64,000 nt of DNA from Calditrichota bacterium (GCA_013150955.1 JAADJD010000020.1:142066-206065), one strand, 5' to 3'; counted from the first letter of the stretch, positions 1-10,176 are shown. Program-made: numbers and translations. Notes: a model not told the origin generated them from the sequence alone.

Positions 1-1
1 G

Positions 2-1687
2 GAGATCACCGGTCGAACCCCCATGCCACCGAAATGGGCGCTGGGATATCAGCAATGCCGCTGGAGTTATTTCCCGGATCGGGAGGTGCTCCGGGTGGCG
101 CGGACGTTCCGGGAGCGAAATATCCCGGCAGATGTGATTTATTTAGACATTCACTACATGGATGATTATAAAGTGTTTACCTGGCATCCCACCCGTTTTC
201 CCGATCCCGCAGGGCTCATGCAACAACTGGAGCAAATGGGATTTAAGACGGTGGTGATTGTGGATCCGGGCGTCAAAGCCGATCCGAACTATGCTGTAGC
301 ACGGGAAGGCCTGGAAAACGGCTATTTTTTGGAATACCCGGATGGGCAGGTTTACGTGGGAGAAGTATGGCCGGGCCCATCGTATTTTCCGGACTTTAGT
401 TATGCGGAAGCAAGAGGATGGTGGGGGCGATGGTTGAATCGCCTTTTCCAGGTGGGTGTCAAAGGCATCTGGAACGATATGAACGAACCGGCCGTCTGGG
501 GAAAAGCGTTTCCCCTGGAGGTATTGTTTCAGGATGAAGGCCGCTGGAAGAATCAGAAAAAGATGCACAATTTGTACGGTTATTTGATGGCACAGGCCAC
601 CTTTGATGCATTTCGACGCTTTCGTCCGCGGGAGCGCCCCTTCATTCTTACCCGCGCTGGATTCGCTGGCATTCAGCGATATGCTGCGGTATGGACTGGA
701 GACAACGTGGCCTCCTTCGAGCATCTGGCGCTGGGTATTCGGATGATGCTGGGCATGGGGCTTTCCGGACTGACTTTTATTGGCACCGATGTGGGAGGAT
801 TTATTGGAACGCCTTCTGGAGAACTATTCGCCCGCTGGATGCAAATCGGAGCGGTTTCGCCATTATTCCGGGGACACACCCATTACGGTTCGGTACGCCA
901 GGAACCCTGGATATTTGGGGAAGAAATTGAACGCATCAGTCGCAAGTTTGTGCGCTGGCGATATCGACTCTTTCCTTACTTGTACACCCTGTTCTGGGAA
1001 GCCAGCGAATCCGGTGTTCCCATTCTGCGCCCGCTTTTCTGGGAGTTTCAGGAAGATGAGCAGGCATACAACCCGGCCTATCAGCATCAATTTCTGGTGG
1101 GCAGTCATCTGATGATTGCGCCCGTATTGAAAGAAGGCCAGCGCATTTTGAAGGTCTATCTGCCCGATGGAAAATGGCTGGAATTGAATTCCCTGAATGT
1201 GTACGAGGGGCCAGGAACGATTTTTATTGAAGCCCCACTGGATCAGTTGCCCACGTTCCTGCGGGAAGGCGGAATGCTTCCGTATTATCCCGTGCGACCG
1301 TATATTGTGGATCAAACCCCGGATTCCCTGCAGCTGTCCATCTACCCGGCCGGACGATTTGGCCGATTTGTCCTTTATGAAGATGACGGCTCGTTTCGGG
1401 CTGGAGAAGACGGAAATTATCGGTTGACCGCTTTCGAATTCCTCCGCAGTGGCGGAAAATTTCAATTTAATCTTGAGTTGATTGCCAGTGGTCTTGCCGA
1501 AGGAAAGGGGCCACTGATCTTAACGTTCTATGACTGGAAGAAAGCTCCCCGAAAAATACGGCTGAATGGGCGAAAATTGTCTTCAAGCCGATCCGCTGCA
1601 AACGGATATACATACGATCCCGATACCCGAAAGCTGATCGTCTGGCTGGAACGGCGCGACCGTCCCCAGGCACTGGAGATTCAGTGA
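2..1687 (+). CDS. Glycoside hydrolase family 31 (alpha-glucosidase-like), 5' partial
   Basis: Retaining alpha-glycosidase of family GH31, which removes terminal alpha-linked glucose or xylose from oligosaccharides. The reading frame is open through the left edge: codons before the track's ATG read EITGRTP, running into the family's MPPKWALGYQQCRWSY block. The N-terminal beta-sandwich therefore lies outside the window and the ATG at 23 is internal. The nucleophile motif WNDMNEP is at about residues 150-156 of the track ORF (nucleophile Asp152), and WTGDN with the acid/base Asp is at about 224-228. The C-terminal beta-sandwich is complete. No downstream partner lies close; the next gene is 640 bp away. 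Family assignment is firm; substrate is unknown. Confidence 0.95.
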   Translation, partial: EITGRTPMPPKWALGYQQCRWSYFPDREVLRVARTFRERNIPADVIYLDIHYMDDYKVFTWHPTRFPDPAGLMQQLEQMGFKTVVIVDPGVKADPNYAVAREGLENGYFLEYPDGQVYVGEVWPGPSYFPDFSYAEARGWWGRWLNRLFQVGVKGIWNDMNEPAVWGKAFPLEVLFQDEGRWKNQKKMHNLYGYLMAQATFDAFRRFRPRERPFILTRAGFAGIQRYAAVWTGDNVASFEHLALGIRMMLGMGLSGLTFIGTDVGGFIGTPSGELFARWMQIGAVSPLFRGHTHYGSVRQEPWIFGEEIERISRKFVRWRYRLFPYLYTLFWEASESGVPILRPLFWEFQEDEQAYNPAYQHQFLVGSHLMIAPVLKEGQRILKVYLPDGKWLELNSLNVYEGPGTIFIEAPLDQLPTFLREGGMLPYYPVRPYIVDQTPDSLQLSIYPAGRFGRFVLYEDDGSFRAGEDGNYRLTAFEFLRSGGKFQFNLELIASGLAEGKGPLILTFYDWKKAPRKIRLNGRKLSSSRSAANGYTYDPDTRKLIVWLERRDRPQALEIQ

Positions 1688-1729
1688 TGGTAATGTTCAT
1701 TCATTTTAAGCGCAGATGATAAATCCGCC

Positions 1730-1975
1730 TGGGAATTCCACAAATTCACACGAATGAAAATAATAAACCTGGATTATGCAATAGACCACGAATTACACGA
1801 ATTAACACAAATAAAATTGATAAAATAAATTGGGTAGCGCCTGGATGAAAAACTTGTTTTGGTGATTTATTGGCTATTTTGTGGATGTATTTTGGTTTCA
1901 TTCGTGTGATTCGTGGTTTAGCGCAATATTTGGCTTTATTTGCGATTATCCGTGTAATTCGTGGTCCAAGGTATA
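1730..1975. repeat. Dispersed palindromic element, copy 1 (with extra outer halves)
   Basis: The left arm (about 1766-1820) contains ACCACGAATTACACGAAT and the right arm (about 1885-1935) contains ATTCGTGTGATTCGTGGT. The arms are imperfect inverted repeats around an AT-rich centre with a TGGATGAAAA motif. Further partial arms occur outside these (ATTCACACGAATGAAAATAAT near 1743, and CCGTGTAATTCGTGGTCC near 1950), suggesting one copy nested in another. Related copies lie at 30921, 38696, 39795, 54588 and 57236. It is non-coding. Confidence 0.85.
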
Positions 1976-2328
1976 ATTTGGGATAATGTGTGGATTTTTA
2001 CACACCGGGGTGGAAAAAGTCCCACAAGGCACTCGCGGTTGCGCGGATTCCTTCATTTTCAAAACTCGCGCCAGCCTTCCCGATGTTTCTGAATTGCAAC
2101 GTTACAACACCTGGCGTTTCCAAATAGCAACGATTTTCCTCCTTTTCGTTCAACAATAAACTTTCCCTATCTTTAAAAAATTCAATGAGATAATTGGCTT
2201 CCCGCTACCCGTGGCATTGAATTTGTAAAACTTATCGGAAAATTCGACTGATTTCAGGAATTGATCACAGGAATGTGCGACGGGGATGAGGGTAACATTT
2301 CAATGAGGTAAATTGTGGGGAGGCAATC
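1976..2328. other. Intergenic region upstream of the envelope gene cluster
   Basis: About 350 bp with no credible ORF. It must contain the promoter of the long plus-strand cluster, but I see no unambiguous -35/-10 pair. The only clear signal is the Shine-Dalgarno GGGGAGG just before the ATG at 2329. Confidence 0.5.
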
Positions 2329-3201
2329 ATGCAATTCCGGGTGAGTCTTTCCCTGTTTGTATTTTTTCTGGGCCTGTACCTTTCCGGTTGTGGTGGGGGA
2401 TATCGGCTAACGGGTAAGGTGCAGGATGCGGCATTTGTTCCCCTGAACGGTGCCCGGGTGGTGGTGAAATATATGCAGCGGACCGATTCCATGGCCACCC
2501 GCACGGACGAAACCGGTATGTTTGTTTTTGAAGGGATCAAGGAACCCCGGGTGGTGGTCAGGGCCAGCGCACCCAAGTACGTCCCCCAGGAAAAAGTCGT
2601 TCGCTTCCGGAAAAAGGAACAATCCGAAACATTCATTCTGGAATACAAGTCGGCCAGTATCACCGGCAAGGTGGTGGATAGTCGCACGCAGGAGCCCATT
2701 GCAAACGCACGGGTGATGAGTGTGGATGGGGCCTTTCAAACCATGACCGATATCGACGGAAAGTTTACCATCAGTGGGCCGGGTTTAACGCCGGGTATAA
2801 CTTACGTGCTTGAGATCTGGAAGGTGAACTACAAGCCGGAGCAGCGCACCGTTCAGGTGGCAGAGGCAGAAGATCGTGATATCGGGGTAATCCCCCTGAT
2901 CCGCATGGCCGGTGCCAGCGCCGTTAAAATTGAAGTGGGGGCAGAACACGGCCTGGCCAGCGAGGAAGATGTGGAAGTCAGCACCGTGATTGGACGGGGG
3001 TTTTACAATCGGAAAATCGATGAATTTTTGCTGGAAAAGGAAAATTTCAGCTACCTGGAATTCAAGCAGTTGTTTGGCAAAGACCAGTCGGATGAGGCAA
3101 TCCGGCTCAATCTTCAATCGCTGATTGAACAGAAACGGGTAGAGCAGATCGACCGCAATCGATATCGCAGCCTGGATTATGTGCGGAAATATCAGAAGTA
3201 A
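2329..3201 (+). CDS. Lipoprotein with two carboxypeptidase regulatory-like domains
   Basis: A predicted lipoprotein: a hydrophobic signal ends in lipobox LSGC (Cys21). Two carboxypeptidase-regulatory-like (Ig-fold) domains follow at about 24-105 and 108-190, each with the usual GARV/NARV and TDETG/TDIDG turns. The last 65 residues (from about FYNRKIDEF) are helical and resemble a small winged-helix module; that part is only a guess. It is the first gene of a long same-strand cluster, with a strong SD (GGGGAGGCAATC) before the ATG. Domains of this type often act as rigid spacers in surface proteins. No enzymatic function is visible. Confidence 0.75.
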   Translation: MQFRVSLSLFVFFLGLYLSGCGGGYRLTGKVQDAAFVPLNGARVVVKYMQRTDSMATRTDETGMFVFEGIKEPRVVVRASAPKYVPQEKVVRFRKKEQSETFILEYKSASITGKVVDSRTQEPIANARVMSVDGAFQTMTDIDGKFTISGPGLTPGITYVLEIWKVNYKPEQRTVQVAEAEDRDIGVIPLIRMAGASAVKIEVGAEHGLASEEDVEVSTVIGRGFYNRKIDEFLLEKENFSYLEFKQLFGKDQSDEAIRLNLQSLIEQKRVEQIDRNRYRSLDYVRKYQK

Positions 3202-3268
3202 GTCAAAGTGCTCACAAGGGTCAATGGCCCATTGATCTATTAATGGACTGAAAGTACAGGATGGGGGT

Positions 3269-5305
3269 ATGGGAAACAAATTACTCATTGTACTCAACCT
3301 GATTTTGATTTTCCTGTTGCTCATTGTGGTGGGGTTGTTGTTTCTGGTATTGCTGGATGGTCAGATTGAGCTTCCCATCTCGTTCCAACGGATGGCCCGG
3401 GAAGCGCCTTCCGAACGGGTTGAAGAACGGCCGGGCTCCCTGGAATCGCTTCCCCGGGATGAACGGGCGGCGACTCTAACTCCCGGAAAACGCATTCATT
3501 ATAATCTGGAAGTGATTACAACTTCTCCCGATGCCCGTCCGCTGCCGGGTGTGGATGTTTTCATTAACGATCAGCGAGTGGGGCAGACCGATGAATCGGG
3601 AATGCTGATCATTGGTCGTCAACTAACCGAGGATGAAATTTACCAGCTCCGGGTGGCTCCTCAGCTGGCCGGCTACCGGCTGAGCAATCGGGAAGGCCCG
3701 ATTGTGGTGCCAGAACAGAATTCCATCACTTACCGATTTACTCTGGTTCCTGCCCGGAAAAAGAATGCCGTTCAGATTCGACTATCCCTGCAAACGAACG
3801 GATACCCCATCCTTGCACCACTGAAGTTGTACCACGGATCGGAGTCGATTGCGGTGGTGGATCGTCCGGAGGTGACCATCTCGGTGGATATGGAGCGGTT
3901 GAGCGATCCCCTGCGAATCGAAGGGCCTTATTTTAAGCCTCAGAATTTTCAGGTGGATCCGGAAAATCCAGACGTAACCTTACCTCTGGAACCCCTGTTG
4001 GTGCAAATTCAGTGTGCCGATAGTGTGGGCATCTACAACGATCGTCTGGAAGGGATAGAGATTTATTACCGGGGGCAGCGGGTGGCAGTGTCCAAAGCGG
4101 AAGGCAGGGCGCTGGTACACATCCCCCGACCCGGTTTCCTGGAACTTGTTTTTTACAAACCGCATGTATTCCCCAGGCAGAAGAAACGATTGCAAATTAC
4201 CGATCTGTCTCAAGTTTATAAAGTCAATCTGATTCCCACCCCGCATTACTGCTACGTGCAATTTGTGGATCAGAATGAAAATCCCATTGCCGGTCAGGAA
4301 GTGTTTCTGGTCGGGCGCCGGGTATCCGAGAATCGACGGACGAATGAGAAGGGGATTGTCAAATTTACCAGCTGGTTCCTGCGACCGGGGGTAAAGTATA
4401 ATCTCCGCTTCCCTTCGTTCAACTACACCACCTCGGAATTTTCCATTGATGAGAGTTATTTCGATGCGGATCAGGTGATGGTTTATCAGGTGAATCTGGA
4501 GATTGAATGCCTGGTGGAGGCGGATCAGGCCGATGCGCAGATCGAAGTCTACGATCCCAGAGGACGGCTGGTGGCTTCCGGGACGGGCAAAGTCTCCACC
4601 CGTCTGGCCATGGGAAATTACAAGGCCGTGGCCAAAGTCAAAGGCGAAACCTATCGGAAGATATTTAATCCCGCGCGCGATCAGTATGTAAAGATCCGTA
4701 CCACCGATATCGTTCAATTCTTAAAGAAAAAATTGCCCAGGGGATACAAACCAACTGAAGAGGACTATCAGGCGCTTAAAAATTACCCGGTTACCGATCC
4801 ATTTTACAACGAAAGCCTGAAGTTACTGGGCCAGCTGGCCATGGAGCGGGAAGAATACGTGGTGGCCTATCAGGCATACAATCGGTATTACCAGGCCGTT
4901 ACATTGTCCCGCTACGATCCCCAGTTTTTAACCCACTTTGGCGAGGCCGCCTTGAAGATGGCCAAACGCGGTTCGCGGGAAAACCGGATGAACTTTCTAT
5001 TGCGAGCAAAAGAACATCTGGAAGCCGCCCGTACCTACTACAAAGAAAAAATTGCCATGAAATATCGCGATGACTATGCCCTGCGCATTTTCTACGACCT
5101 CAGCGAAGTGAACTATCAGTTGTACATCATTTATCGCGATCTGGAAAATCCGGAATACGAGCGCATTGCCGAGGATGCCCAAATTGCCATCGAGGATTTT
5201 CTGTTTCGGTATGAAAAACTGTCTTCCGGTTCGCCTTTGAAGCGAAAGTACGAAAAGCAGTACCTCAGGGTAAAAGACATATACGAAAATCTAACCATTT
5301 ACTGA
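3269..5305 (+). CDS. Membrane-anchored protein with Ig-like regulatory domains and C-terminal TPR-like helices
   Basis: One N-terminal membrane segment (residues about 4-31, very Leu/Ile/Val-rich) with no cleavage site points to an inner-membrane anchor with the rest in the periplasm. The middle carries several carboxypeptidase-regulatory-like beta domains (for example PGVDVFINDQRVGQTDESG at about 92-110 and IAGQEVFLVGRR at about 340). From about residue 495 the protein becomes helical with TPR-like pairs (YNESLKLLGQLAMEREEYVVAYQAYNRYY). It follows the lipoprotein gene by 67 bp and precedes another lipoprotein by 22 bp, so it is probably co-transcribed. The role is unknown; a periplasmic scaffold is my inference. 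Confidence 0.7.
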   Translation: MGNKLLIVLNLILIFLLLIVVGLLFLVLLDGQIELPISFQRMAREAPSERVEERPGSLESLPRDERAATLTPGKRIHYNLEVITTSPDARPLPGVDVFINDQRVGQTDESGMLIIGRQLTEDEIYQLRVAPQLAGYRLSNREGPIVVPEQNSITYRFTLVPARKKNAVQIRLSLQTNGYPILAPLKLYHGSESIAVVDRPEVTISVDMERLSDPLRIEGPYFKPQNFQVDPENPDVTLPLEPLLVQIQCADSVGIYNDRLEGIEIYYRGQRVAVSKAEGRALVHIPRPGFLELVFYKPHVFPRQKKRLQITDLSQVYKVNLIPTPHYCYVQFVDQNENPIAGQEVFLVGRRVSENRRTNEKGIVKFTSWFLRPGVKYNLRFPSFNYTTSEFSIDESYFDADQVMVYQVNLEIECLVEADQADAQIEVYDPRGRLVASGTGKVSTRLAMGNYKAVAKVKGETYRKIFNPARDQYVKIRTTDIVQFLKKKLPRGYKPTEEDYQALKNYPVTDPFYNESLKLLGQLAMEREEYVVAYQAYNRYYQAVTLSRYDPQFLTHFGEAALKMAKRGSRENRMNFLLRAKEHLEAARTYYKEKIAMKYRDDYALRIFYDLSEVNYQLYIIYRDLENPEYERIAEDAQIAIEDFLFRYEKLSSGSPLKRKYEKQYLRVKDIYENLTIY

Positions 5306-5327
5306 AATTGATCAAGGGGGGTCGAGG

Positions 5328-6800
5328 GTGAGGCAACACCACTTCACCAGCCGGTTGTTGGTCGTAGGGATCATCCTGATTGGGTTCGTGGGATGCCAGC
5401 AAAAACGGTTTAAGGATGAAACCATCATTCTACCCACGGATCTATTCAATAATCAGAGGGATTACAATACGATGATATTTGAATCCCTGGTGGCCACCCA
5501 GCAAAACTCCGCAGATGTGGTGAAGATCCTGCCCGGTCTCTATGGTGCCTATCGCATGTGCGAGATCCTGTACGTGGCGAATTCGCTGTCCAATGCCATG
5601 CAGGATGAACTGGTACGTCATTTTCTGGAATATGCAGACATTCCCAATATCGGAAGTGCATTTTACCTGTATAACGCCCTCTGGTTTCTGGAACAGGGGC
5701 AAATGGCAAAGGCCCGACAGCAGGTGGAACGCTTCTTGAGAACTCCCGCAGAGAATCAATCGCCGACCAATCGGGCCATCGCCCAGTTTATTCAGAACTG
5801 GTTTCGGGAACGCAGCCAGGTTGGTCAACAGGCGAAATTGCAGGACATTCGGGATCAATTGTTAATCAGTCAAAAAGCCATCCGTCAGGTGGCTGGACAA
5901 TTGCATTCCGAACGGTTCGCTTTTTTGAACGATCTACAAAATCACTCCTTCATCAATGCCTGGCGGCGATTCCTGCGTCATGACGATCAACTGGTGGCAC
6001 CTCTGTTTCAGGAAGTGGTTCAGGACACCTCTCCCCGCGCTGCCCTGAAGGAGGTTACCAAATATTATTATCCGCCAGCATTGTACCGCATTTTGTTTGA
6101 ATTTTACCTGGAGACGTTCCAGTATCTGGCAGAAACGTATCTGAATCGGCTGGAGCCTGGCTGGATTCAGGCGCTGAAAGAGACCGATCGACTGTATTTT
6201 ATTTACCTGAATATTTATCTGAGCCAGTCCGGAAAATACTGGGAAGCCCGGAGGGCAAGGAATTTCCTGGACATCGTGGAACCCTATCTGAAAACGCCTT
6301 TTCAGGAACGGCTGGTGGCCATTCATCGATCGTGGTTGAGCCAGCAGGATGTCTCCGATGTGGATCTGGAAGACCTGAAGGACAGTTATCCCACCTTTTA
6401 CTACTATCTGGCCAGGGCCATTCGCACCTATTTCCAGAGTTTACAATTTCCGCGTACGGTTGACCTGTCGGCGCTGCAGGAGGTGGAGAAGGCACTGATC
6501 GAAACAGCGCCGGTGCTGGAGTATCGGAATTGGGGACTGGCTTATCTGGGACTGGTCTATTATCAACTGGGCAAGTGGAAGTTGTGTCTGGCCAATCTCC
6601 GGCCGGCTTTTGATTGGGGCTACGACGCCCCGGATGCCGATCCCGTAATCATGATGTACCTGAGCCATGCCTATTATATGGATCGGTTACAGATGGATGG
6701 CGGAAAAAGCATTTTAGAATATATGGTGGATTGGTATCCGTTTTTAAAGCCACTGCGGCATGAATATGTGCGTGTGCTGACGTTTGTTTACGCAAAATGA
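5328..6800 (+). CDS. TPR-like lipoprotein of unknown function
   Basis: A GTG start preceded by a G-rich SD (AGGGGGGTCGAGG). The signal sequence ends in lipobox FVGC (Cys23), predicting a lipid-anchored periplasmic or outer-membrane protein. The remainder is almost all helical with repeated tetratricopeptide-like patterns, such as YNALWFLEQGQMAKARQQVE and LGLVYYQLGKWKLCLANLRPAF. No catalytic motif is visible. It sits directly upstream of the peptide-binding protein of an ABC importer, within the same cluster. Such lipoproteins often organise partner proteins at the envelope; no specific partner can be named. Confidence 0.7.
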   Translation: MRQHHFTSRLLVVGIILIGFVGCQQKRFKDETIILPTDLFNNQRDYNTMIFESLVATQQNSADVVKILPGLYGAYRMCEILYVANSLSNAMQDELVRHFLEYADIPNIGSAFYLYNALWFLEQGQMAKARQQVERFLRTPAENQSPTNRAIAQFIQNWFRERSQVGQQAKLQDIRDQLLISQKAIRQVAGQLHSERFAFLNDLQNHSFINAWRRFLRHDDQLVAPLFQEVVQDTSPRAALKEVTKYYYPPALYRILFEFYLETFQYLAETYLNRLEPGWIQALKETDRLYFIYLNIYLSQSGKYWEARRARNFLDIVEPYLKTPFQERLVAIHRSWLSQQDVSDVDLEDLKDSYPTFYYYLARAIRTYFQSLQFPRTVDLSALQEVEKALIETAPVLEYRNWGLAYLGLVYYQLGKWKLCLANLRPAFDWGYDAPDADPVIMMYLSHAYYMDRLQMDGGKSILEYMVDWYPFLKPLRHEYVRVLTFVYAK

Positions 6801-6810
6801 GAGGGTAGGC

Positions 6811-8385
6811 ATGCAAACGAATCGTAAGATTATTGTGATCCTGCTTTTTGCGCTCACCTTACTGCTGACGGGAAAAGCTCAGATTGTTGGGCAGATTAAA
6901 AACGAGCTGGTCTATGTCGAACGGATGGATCCGGGAACCATTGATCCAATTACGTTTAGCAGCCTGGAAGCCCGGCGGGTGGTGGAAATTTTATTTGGCG
7001 CCCTCTACACTTTTGATGAGGATCGGAAACGTATTCCGGAATTTGCTCAGGATTATCCGGAATTGAGTTCAGACAATATGTCCTGCCGGGTTCGAATAAA
7101 ACCCGGATTGCGCTGGTCAGACGGGAAACCATTGACCGCCGATGATGTCATTTTTACCTATCAGGCGGTAATGAATCCGGAATCGGATTCGCCCCATCGG
7201 GAACTGTTCAATTATGTGGAAAACATTCAGAAGATTGACTCGTTGACCATTCAGGTCAATTTCATTAAACCCGTAAAAGGCCCGGAGCGCTATTTGATGT
7301 TCTTCATTGCTCCCCGCCATCTATTCATGTCCACCAAAGTCAACAAAATGCTAACCTATTGTAAGAAACCCCAGGTCACCAACGGGGGCTATGTTTACGA
7401 ACGTAGCAATCCCACAAAATACATTTTGCGCAAAAATGAGTTTTATCGGGGACGCGGTGTACCCCAGATTGAAAACATTGCCATGTATGTGCACACCGAT
7501 ACCCGGGCGCATGTGTCCAATCTGAATAGCGGACTTTACAATATGGTGCCGTTTGTGCCACCATCCTATCTTGCAGAAGCCCGGAACAACTCGAGGCTGG
7601 TGGTCAAACCGTATTCTTCAAACTCCGTGCAATCCATTGTGTTAAATTGCCAGCACCCGTTCTTAAAATTCAACGAAGTGCGGCAGGCATTGAATCTGGC
7701 CATCAATCGCCAGGATCTGTTGAGTTCCTTTTATGGAAATAATGGGGAGCTCCTCAGCGGGCCTTTTCCGTCCATGCATCGCGGCTACAATCCCGATGTA
7801 AAGCCCTATCCATTCAATCCCCGCCTGGCAGTCAATATTTTAAAAGAACTGGGTTTCCGGGATACCGATGGCGATTCGGTTCTGGAGAAGGACGGGCAGC
7901 CGTTCCGATTGCGATTTCTGGTGCCTTACACGCAGGACGCCACCCTGGATCATTTATTCCGCTCCATCGCCGAGCAATTGAAAAACATTGGCATCGATGT
8001 TCAGTTAAAGCCCATGATTGGCGCCAATTTCGAATACAACGTGAACATGCGCAATTTCGACATTGTGTATTATGACTGGTATATGCAGAATCAGGCCTCG
8101 CCGTATCCCATGTTTATTAGCACGGAGGCCCGCCTGGGGGGAAAGAACATCGCGATGTACCAGAATGATCTGGTGGACAGTCTGTTGATTCAGGCCGAGA
8201 CTCAACCCGATCTGGAATTCCAGACTAAGATCTTTCAGGAGCTGCATAAAATTTTGCATGAAGAAGCCCCCTGGATTTTCCTCTGGCATCTGGAGCACCA
8301 CGCGGCGTACTACCGCTATATCAAAGGGGTCAGTATCGAACCGTTTAACTTTTTCACCACCATCGAAAACTGGTTTATTCGCTAA
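6811..8385 (+). CDS. ABC transporter substrate-binding protein, family 5 (DppA/OppA-like)
   Basis: Periplasmic solute-binding protein of the oligopeptide/dipeptide type (SBP_bac_5). The ATG at 6811 is preferred over the track's TTG at 6784 because GAGAGGGTAGGC precedes it and translation then begins with a clean signal peptide (MQTNRKIIVILLFALTLLL). The family pattern is present: DPGTIDPITFSSLEARRVVE, a conserved LRWSDGKPLTADDVIFTYQAV block at about residue 110, and the NLAINRQDLL region. There is no lipobox, so it should be soluble in the periplasm. It heads five consecutive transporter genes. The ligand (peptide, nickel or sugar) cannot be read from the sequence. Confidence 0.9.
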   Translation: MQTNRKIIVILLFALTLLLTGKAQIVGQIKNELVYVERMDPGTIDPITFSSLEARRVVEILFGALYTFDEDRKRIPEFAQDYPELSSDNMSCRVRIKPGLRWSDGKPLTADDVIFTYQAVMNPESDSPHRELFNYVENIQKIDSLTIQVNFIKPVKGPERYLMFFIAPRHLFMSTKVNKMLTYCKKPQVTNGGYVYERSNPTKYILRKNEFYRGRGVPQIENIAMYVHTDTRAHVSNLNSGLYNMVPFVPPSYLAEARNNSRLVVKPYSSNSVQSIVLNCQHPFLKFNEVRQALNLAINRQDLLSSFYGNNGELLSGPFPSMHRGYNPDVKPYPFNPRLAVNILKELGFRDTDGDSVLEKDGQPFRLRFLVPYTQDATLDHLFRSIAEQLKNIGIDVQLKPMIGANFEYNVNMRNFDIVYYDWYMQNQASPYPMFISTEARLGGKNIAMYQNDLVDSLLIQAETQPDLEFQTKIFQELHKILHEEAPWIFLWHLEHHAAYYRYIKGVSIEPFNFFTTIENWFIR

Positions 8386-8398
8386 GCGAGAGACTACC

Positions 8399-9319
8399 AT
8401 GATGAGATCACTGCTGAAAATAGCGGTTTTTGGCATTCAGGTGATGGCGCTGCTGCTGGTGATTACCGCAATCGAATTCACCGTGTTTGTAAGTTCCCCG
8501 GCGGCTCGACAGGAAATGGGCAAATACATTCTAAAATATTATCCCGAACTGGTGGATGGGGACGTGGTGATGGCCTCTCAGGAAGTGGATACCCGGCTTC
8601 CGCTAATGGCTTACTGGCGATTCTACTTCTTATGGATGACCAATATTTTGAAGGACTGGAATTGGGGGTACAGCCAGTTCAGTGGGGAGCCATTGAGCCA
8701 TTTGTGGGGTTATCCCCTGAGAACCACGCTATTGCTGGCCGTGATGGGGTTGTTGTTTTCTACAGGAATTGCGCTGTTTCTGGTGTTTCTTCAACGCAAC
8801 TGGGGAGAAAGCCGCCCGGTGCGATGGTTTCTCCAGGGAACGCGATTTGTTTCCAGTATCCATTACATCATCCTGGCATATTTTGTCTATTATGGATTGA
8901 ATTTAAAGAATCCTCCGTTGATCATCCCCGTGTTGATCATCGCGGTGGGGAATGGGGTGTTAACCGATACCCTGGATCTCATTTCGGAGGATTTAAAGAA
9001 CATCTTTTCGTCGCGTTATTATCAGGGAATTCGGGCGCGGGGTAGCAATGTGTATCGGCATCTGGCAAAACCCTTCACCATTTCCCTGGTGCGCATCATG
9101 AATGCCAAATTTCCCATGCTGCTCGGGGGAACCTTCATTGTGGAATACATCATGAACATTCGGGCAATGGGACTGGAAACCATTCAGGCGGTGTTACAGG
9201 ATGATCATTTAAAACTCCTGGTGATTACGTTCCTGGTTACCATTTTCATACTCAGCTCCAACTTTTTCAATCGATTGGTGCAACAAAAACTGGATCCCAG
9301 ACCGGTGATTGAGATATGA
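8399..9319 (+). CDS. ABC transporter permease, DppB/OppB-like
   Basis: Inner-membrane permease of the peptide/nickel importer family (BPD_transp_1). The start at 8399 (ATGATG after GCGAGAGAC) removes a spurious 47-residue N-terminal extension that overlaps the binding-protein gene. It has an N-terminal membrane segment, a periplasmic stretch and about five further membrane helices. The cytoplasmic EAA-type loop is recognisable near residues 215-235 (YYQGIRARGSNVYRHLAKPF), the site where the ATPases dock. At 306 residues it is of normal length. Its end overlaps the next permease by four bases (ATGA), indicating translational coupling. Confidence 0.88.
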   Translation: MMRSLLKIAVFGIQVMALLLVITAIEFTVFVSSPAARQEMGKYILKYYPELVDGDVVMASQEVDTRLPLMAYWRFYFLWMTNILKDWNWGYSQFSGEPLSHLWGYPLRTTLLLAVMGLLFSTGIALFLVFLQRNWGESRPVRWFLQGTRFVSSIHYIILAYFVYYGLNLKNPPLIIPVLIIAVGNGVLTDTLDLISEDLKNIFSSRYYQGIRARGSNVYRHLAKPFTISLVRIMNAKFPMLLGGTFIVEYIMNIRAMGLETIQAVLQDDHLKLLVITFLVTIFILSSNFFNRLVQQKLDPRPVIEI

Positions 9320-10176
9320 GAAAGTTGCGTCGATTAAAATACCTGCCCATTGGGGCGTTTCTAACCGTTTACTTTCTGCTGATTCTGTGGGGATGGCTGG
9401 ATATTTTCCCCCGGCAATGGCGCGAGGTACCTCCGCGTACCATCGTTTCCCAGTATTATCCTCCCAGTGTTGCCCATCCCCTGGGCATTTTCTTTCAAAA
9501 GGATTTGTTAATCTCCTTTGTAAAAAGTGCTCCTTCGTCATTTGTTGCCGGAACCATCACGCTGCTACCATTTCTGGTGTTCGGTATTTTGCTGGGGGTG
9601 GGGTCTTCCATGAAGCAGGGAAGCTTACAGCAACTCTGTCATCGTCTGATCGAAATCATGAATGCCTTTCCTAAACTGGTGGTGCTGCTAATTTATGCCG
9701 CCCTGTTTGGAGTAAACATCTATTCTTTACTGATCCTTTTCGGCATCATTAGCGCCCCCAAACTGGCAGAGCTCATCCGGGGAAAAATCCTGGAATTGAA
9801 ACGAGAAGATTTCATCGATGCCACCATTGCCCTGGGACTGCCCATCCGTACGATCGTGTTTAAACACATACTCTGGTACCATGGGCGTAACATAGTGGCG
9901 TCTCAAATCTTTTACATCTTCGCCATGGCCGTATTGATGGAAGCCAGCCTGTCCTATTTGAATCTGGGTATACGCTATGGCTATTACAGCTGGGGATTGA
10001 TGCTCCACTATGCAACCAGTGTGGGGCACCTGTCTTTTTTCCGCTGGCCCTGGCACCCGGATTTTAATCTACCGGCCGTGCTGCCCAGCGTGGGGTTAAT
10101 CGGTCTAACCTATTGTTTGATGTACATTTCTCGCCTGATCCAGGAAAGGGAAATGCAGATGAAGGGGATTTTATGA
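9316..10176 (+). CDS. ABC transporter permease, DppC/OppC-like
   Basis: Second inner-membrane permease, of the DppC/OppC type. It starts in an ATGA overlap with the upstream permease and ends in another ATGA overlap with the ATPase gene, so the genes are translationally coupled. Hydrophobic helices are visible near 13-32, 75-97, 115-140, 195-215 and 250-270. The EAA loop is RGKILELKREDFIDATIALGLP at about residue 155. At 286 residues it has the usual family length. It pairs with the upstream permease to form the channel. Confidence 0.88.
   Translation: MRKLRRLKYLPIGAFLTVYFLLILWGWLDIFPRQWREVPPRTIVSQYYPPSVAHPLGIFFQKDLLISFVKSAPSSFVAGTITLLPFLVFGILLGVGSSMKQGSLQQLCHRLIEIMNAFPKLVVLLIYAALFGVNIYSLLILFGIISAPKLAELIRGKILELKREDFIDATIALGLPIRTIVFKHILWYHGRNIVASQIFYIFAMAVLMEASLSYLNLGIRYGYYSWGLMLHYATSVGHLSFFRWPWHPDFNLPAVLPSVGLIGLTYCLMYISRLIQEREMQMKGIL

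Noticed and set aside
23-25. ATG at 23 as the real start of the GH31 gene
   Set aside because: Upstream codons are in frame and encode the conserved residues preceding MPPKWALG; the gene is cut by the window edge.
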